Shown here one piece after another: positions 60,836 to 64,000 of a DNA stretch of 64,000 nt. The translations under genes and the position numbers were made by a program. Positions within the stretch are counted from its first letter, which is position 1. The number at the start of each line of letters is the position of its first letter. The stretch is from an uncultured Oscillospiraceae bacterium. GTDB taxonomy: Bacteria; Bacillota; Clostridia; Oscillospirales; Ruminococcaceae. The stretch covers positions 1-64,000 of the forward strand of contig CAJULF010000009.1 in NCBI GenBank assembly GCA_910587135.1. Direction: 5' to 3'. The notes beneath the pieces are model-generated. The model saw nothing but the letters and a program-made list of their open reading frames with translations, was not told the origin of the DNA and ran no database searches.

Positions 60836-62950
60836 ATGAAAAAATCTGTTATGACACTTATTGTTTTTGCCGCGCTGCTGATAAGCGGCTGCTCGTCGGT
60901 TGAAAACGAAGGAGTTTCACTGACGGCGGCAAATCCGGGATTTGACAGCGCCGCCGCGGAAAGCGGTATTGCCGCCCCGTCCATCGAATTTGAACCTCCG
61001 CTGCTGCAGCTTGAACTCAACACCGCCGATGCAAGCTCCCGCCTCAATCTGACAGCGGGAAGCTTTAAATGGGACGAAAACGGGGTTTCCACATCTTCCC
61101 ATGCCGATCCAATCTCCCTTGCCGACGGCACCTCGGACGTAGCCGTGGTCAACACATCAGCGATGACGGGAAATCCCAGGCTGCTGACCGACGGCGGCAG
61201 GATAGTTTCTGCCGTGTGCCGCCGCGACAGCGCAAACTTTCTTCCCTGCGAGATCGTCAATGATGAGATAGTTCTATGCCACGACAGCGCTTACGATATC
61301 TATTCCGTAACGGTTGACTATGACTGCGGAAGCTGCGAATATGTATTTAAAACCGTCGCCCCCGCTCCTCCCGTACTTCGTATAAGAGTCGGAAACACTT
61401 ATCATGCCCTTTCTCAAAACAATTATGAGTGGGAAGCGCAAATCGGCGACGAGACCGCAGCTGCCATAGCCTGCGGTCCAACACCCTGGGAATGCCGCGG
61501 AAGCTGTCCCGCAATCGACCTGAGCGGAGAAACCAAAGCCGTGCTGATGCTTCCCGACGACGCGGAAATAGCCGGCATATACGTTTATTCCGATGAGGAC
61601 GTTTACGAAACACCGGAATTTAACGGCAGGACATTTGATCTTCCCGCCGATCCCAACAACAAGCTCTACCATATAGATGTTGTTTTCCCCGGCGGAAGAT
61701 GCGAATATGTCTTCAGCACCTTTGTTGATGGCGCGCCGACAAGCTCCGATATGGCCGATAGCCGGGAAATCTGCGGATATCCGCTCTATACCGAAACAGA
61801 GCAGGCAGTGCCCGCCGAAACTTCCGAGACTGCTTCTTCAACGCCTGCGCAGTCCACTCAGCAAACGCCGTCCTCTGAGCCATCCGCCGCACTGCTTGCC
61901 CGATCAACACAGCTTGCGCAATCCACACAATCCACTCAACCCATCCGGACAGACAACTATACGCCCGCGACCTACTCATGGCGCGGCAGCCATCACAACG
62001 AGAGCCACCACGGTCATCACGGCAGATGCTGGCAGCAGAGCGCCAACAATTGTATATCCGACTGTCGGCTCGATAACCTCAGCTTTTACGCATACGGCTA
62101 TGATATCAGCGCTGAGCAAAACCACAAAAGAGATTATGAGGGCGCAATTACCGACAAAGAAGTGATTGCCGAGCTTTGGGATATCATCACAAAGCAGGAG
62201 CTTCAGCCCGAAGTGAGCGGAAACGAATCCTATACGGGCTTTCCATATATCAAAATAACGGATAATTCAACAGGTAATGTTTACACAGTGTCCTTTTCCA
62301 CTATGATAACCTACGGAAGCTGTCACGGCTTATGTCCCGATGTGGTGGGACACGTATGCGATATACCCGCCACATACACCGACTGCATGAGGATATCGGG
62401 CGGCATATACTCCCACCATGCGGTTATTGACGGAGATGCGGCGCGCTTTAATGAGCTTGTCATGAACTCTCTCAAACAATACGAGCCTGTAAACGACACG
62501 GTATTCAGCAAATCCGCCAAAACCGACCGGATAGTGTTTGTGCAGCGCTACACAAACTACGCGTGGGCTTCCACCGATGAAGGATATTTTATCGACTGTT
62601 ACGGCAATAAATACGTCTTTGACTTTGGCGGAAAACGTCTGGACGAGAACAGCGAGGAATTCTTCAACGAGCTATGGCAGGTCTACCTTGACAACGACCC
62701 GGTGGAACGCGGTCTCTACGACGAGAAAAAGCTGTTTGACATACTTGTTGACGATATTCAAACAATCGACGAAAACGCGGAAGTATCCGAAGATCCCCGC
62801 GGAGCGGACATGGGACAATTGACGCTTTATGTTGTCGATATCGACGGGCATCTGATAAAACTGCGCTCCGAAGGAGATGTGAGCCGCCAACTTGAAGACG
62901 AAACCGCAAAAAAGCTGTGCGATTTCTTTGACAACGAAAAATTGTCATGA
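60836..62950 (+). CDS. Large surface lipoprotein of unknown function
   Basis: 704 residues: lipoprotein signal peptide with lipobox LISGC at residue 17-21, a region of about 300 residues with two similar cysteine-containing beta modules (YDCGSCEYVFKTVAP and FPGGRCEYVFSTFVD), a Ser/Thr/Pro/Gln-rich low complexity stretch (about 330-385), a His-rich patch (HHNESHHGHHGR) and a C-terminal domain of about 290 residues with four cysteines around CHGLCPDVVGHVCD. I do not recognise the family. AGGAGGT precedes ATG 60836; the longer frame upstream lacks one. It is a single-gene unit closed by the terminator at 62979. Confidence 0.8.
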   Translation: MKKSVMTLIVFAALLISGCSSVENEGVSLTAANPGFDSAAAESGIAAPSIEFEPPLLQLELNTADASSRLNLTAGSFKWDENGVSTSSHADPISLADGTSDVAVVNTSAMTGNPRLLTDGGRIVSAVCRRDSANFLPCEIVNDEIVLCHDSAYDIYSVTVDYDCGSCEYVFKTVAPAPPVLRIRVGNTYHALSQNNYEWEAQIGDETAAAIACGPTPWECRGSCPAIDLSGETKAVLMLPDDAEIAGIYVYSDEDVYETPEFNGRTFDLPADPNNKLYHIDVVFPGGRCEYVFSTFVDGAPTSSDMADSREICGYPLYTETEQAVPAETSETASSTPAQSTQQTPSSEPSAALLARSTQLAQSTQSTQPIRTDNYTPATYSWRGSHHNESHHGHHGRCWQQSANNCISDCRLDNLSFYAYGYDISAEQNHKRDYEGAITDKEVIAELWDIITKQELQPEVSGNESYTGFPYIKITDNSTGNVYTVSFSTMITYGSCHGLCPDVVGHVCDIPATYTDCMRISGGIYSHHAVIDGDAARFNELVMNSLKQYEPVNDTVFSKSAKTDRIVFVQRYTNYAWASTDEGYFIDCYGNKYVFDFGGKRLDENSEEFFNELWQVYLDNDPVERGLYDEKKLFDILVDDIQTIDENAEVSEDPRGADMGQLTLYVVDIDGHLIKLRSEGDVSRQLEDETAKKLCDFFDNEKLS

Positions 62951-62978
62951 TTTGTCTGAATTCACTATAATTACGTAA

Positions 62979-63008
62979 AATCGGGGCAGTCCTTGGGGCT
63001 GCCCCGAT
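62979..63008 (+). terminator. Intrinsic terminator of the lipoprotein gene
   Basis: 11-bp stem AATCGGGGCAG / CTGCCCCGATT with a 9-nt loop, followed by CAGACC; a U-run is absent. Confidence 0.75.
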
Positions 63009-63012
63009 TCAG

Positions 63013-63200
63013 ACCGTATATAAAGGTTGACCTAAAGCGGATTATTTAAAAAAATTTCAAAATTCCCGCAAGCACGCGCCGTTCGCTGCGCTCACTCCGC
63101 GCGTTTGCGGAAACCGGTCATAATTTGCTGTGCAAATTATGACACTTTTTGAAATTTCATGCGCCGACATTGCGTGACATATTAGATTTTTCTGCAAAAG
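63013..63200. repeat. Family A intergenic repeat
   Basis: GTATATAAAGGTTGACC, AATTTCAAAATTCCCGCAA, a stem CCCGCAAGCACG / CGCGTTTGCGG, hairpin AATTTGCTGTGCAAATT, then TTTTTGAAATTTCATGCGCC and ACATTGCG. Confidence 0.85.
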
Positions 63201-63368
63201 GTTGTTGCTTTCGCTACTTTGATTTTTCGGTTATTGTGTGACTCTTATTGCTGCATATCTAATTCATAACTGGAATAAAATGTATTGGAAGCGGACAGGT
63301 TGGTTAATTTCTACAAAATATGATAAATTTTTTCTAACAATTTAAGTGGATAAAAACAAAAGAAAATG

Positions 63369-63424
63369 TAGATTTTTCGGGAACGATATGTTATAATAAC
63401 ATAGTGGTATATCAATTGTGATAT
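63369..63424 (+). promoter_or_regulatory. Promoter region with an overlapping palindrome for the nuoE-like gene
   Basis: TATAAT (63392-63397) with a weak -35 TAGATT (63369-63374, 17-bp spacer). The palindrome ATATCA-ATTG-TGATAT (63409-63424) lies 12 bp after the -10, a typical operator position. About 195 bp of GC-rich leader follow before the start codon. Confidence 0.5.
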
Positions 63425-63620
63425 TGCAGCGGAGTAATCCGGGCCAAACGGCGCGGTTTTTCCGTGTTTTTCGCGCCTATACGGCATGAAACGCGGAAGC
63501 GCACGGGCGGCAGCTATCGAGCGAGGTACGACGCCGGTCGTATACATAAATTCGACAGGCGGTCGGGCACGGACAGAATCCGTGCGGTACCGAGCAGTTT
63601 TTTATAAGGAGGCTTATGAA

Positions 63621-64000
63621 ATGGCATTGAAAACGAGCGCCGTTCCCTTTGCGGGAACAGCAGAGCAGGAGGCGCGGCTCAAACAGATCATTGCGGAGCA
63701 TAAGGAAGACCCGGGCGCGCTTATGCCGATTCTCCAGAAGGCGCAGGAGATCTATGGGTATCTTCCCATTGAAGTGCAGACTATCATAGCGGAGGAGATG
63801 GATATTCCTCTGGAAAAGGTTTACGGAGTAGTAACCTTCTATGCGCAGTTCACCACAAATCCCAAGGGCAAATACAAAATTTCCGTCTGTCTCGGAACGG
63901 CGTGTTATGTCAAGGGGTCGGGCGATATCTACAACAAGCTTCAGGAAAGACTGGGAGTTGAAAGCGGCGGAATTACTCCCGACGGTAAATTCTCTCTCGA
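63621..64000 (+). CDS. NuoE/HymA-like NADH dehydrogenase or hydrogenase subunit (partial)
   Basis: The first 126 residues, cut by the window end. Pattern LKQIIAEHKEDPGALMPILQ, AQEIYGYLPIEVQTIIAEEM and VVTFYAQFTTNPKGKY, then the first pair of [2Fe-2S] cysteines in ISVCLGTACYVKGS, are typical of the 24-kDa subunit family. In anaerobic clostridia such genes usually start an operon for an electron-bifurcating or NAD(P)-linked hydrogenase or formate dehydrogenase; which one cannot be told here. ATG 63621 follows AAGGAGG. Confidence 0.92.
   Translation, partial: MALKTSAVPFAGTAEQEARLKQIIAEHKEDPGALMPILQKAQEIYGYLPIEVQTIIAEEMDIPLEKVYGVVTFYAQFTTNPKGKYKISVCLGTACYVKGSGDIYNKLQERLGVESGGITPDGKFSL

Overview
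The window looks like a chromosomal segment of an anaerobic, spore-forming, Gram-positive member of the Clostridia, most likely an Oscillospirales/Ruminococcus-type gut or rumen bacterium. The reasons are: sporulation genes (spoVAC-spoVAD-spoVAE, a spoIIQ-like M23 gene, a SpoIID-domain protein), strong AGGAGG ribosome sites with consensus -35/-10 promoters, three class B sortases, a dockerin protein beside a cohesin-like wall-anchored protein, a rubredoxin, and the start of a NuoE/HymA-type gene at the right edge. The species assignment is inference.

Layout. 0.2-2.9 kb: spoVA operon and an EIIA-Glc-like protein without the phosphorylatable histidines. 3.5-6.4 kb: cation/proton antiporter, a VanZ-like gene split by an in-frame TAG, a GNAT acetyltransferase. 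6.7-12.4 kb: SpoIID-domain protein and three class B sortases. 12.5-16.4 kb: cinA-type deamidase, thiI, cysteine desulfurase, a possible small RNA, rubredoxin. 16.8-22.2 kb: polysaccharide-initiating sugar transferase, Wzy/ligase-like protein, PgsA, histidinol-phosphatase. 22.2-27.3 kb: GH25 surface protein, Na/phosphate symporter, SpoIIQ-like protein. 27.6-31.1 kb: coiled-coil protein, coaD, rsmD, uvrC. 31.5-34.1 kb: PHP phosphoesterase plus a two-component system behind a perfect promoter. 34.9-40.3 kb: unknown polytopic membrane protein, SUKH-like protein, LacI regulator, hpf, queH, rnhA.

40.3-54.3 kb is the most unusual region: one minus-strand run of ten genes with a perfect promoter (TTGACA-N17-TATAAT) and a LacI-type palindrome upstream and a terminator at the end. 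It encodes two LolD/MacB-type ATPases (one with an AbrB-like C-terminal tail), a roughly 980-residue solute-binding protein with added beta-sandwich regions, two pairs of MalF/MalG-type permeases, a secreted propeller/TPR protein, a Yip1-like membrane protein and a large secreted DUF5696-like protein. I read it as a composite carbohydrate-uptake system; the LacI gene at 37.0-38.0 kb may regulate it.

54.6-60.2 kb is a surface operon: two paralogous anchored proteins, a dockerin protein with helical repeats and no recognisable enzyme domain, and a single cohesin-like anchored protein. Their C-terminal SPDTG/NVPTG-type signals could be substrates of the sortases at 8-12 kb. 60.5 kb carries tRNA-Arg(CCU), followed by a large lipoprotein and the start of the nuoE-like gene.

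Running through the window are several dispersed intergenic repeat families. Family A (about a dozen copies) is a nested inverted repeat whose stem sequence differs between copies while staying complementary within each copy. Family C is a MITE-like element of about 170 bp. Families B, D, E and F are less common inverted elements.
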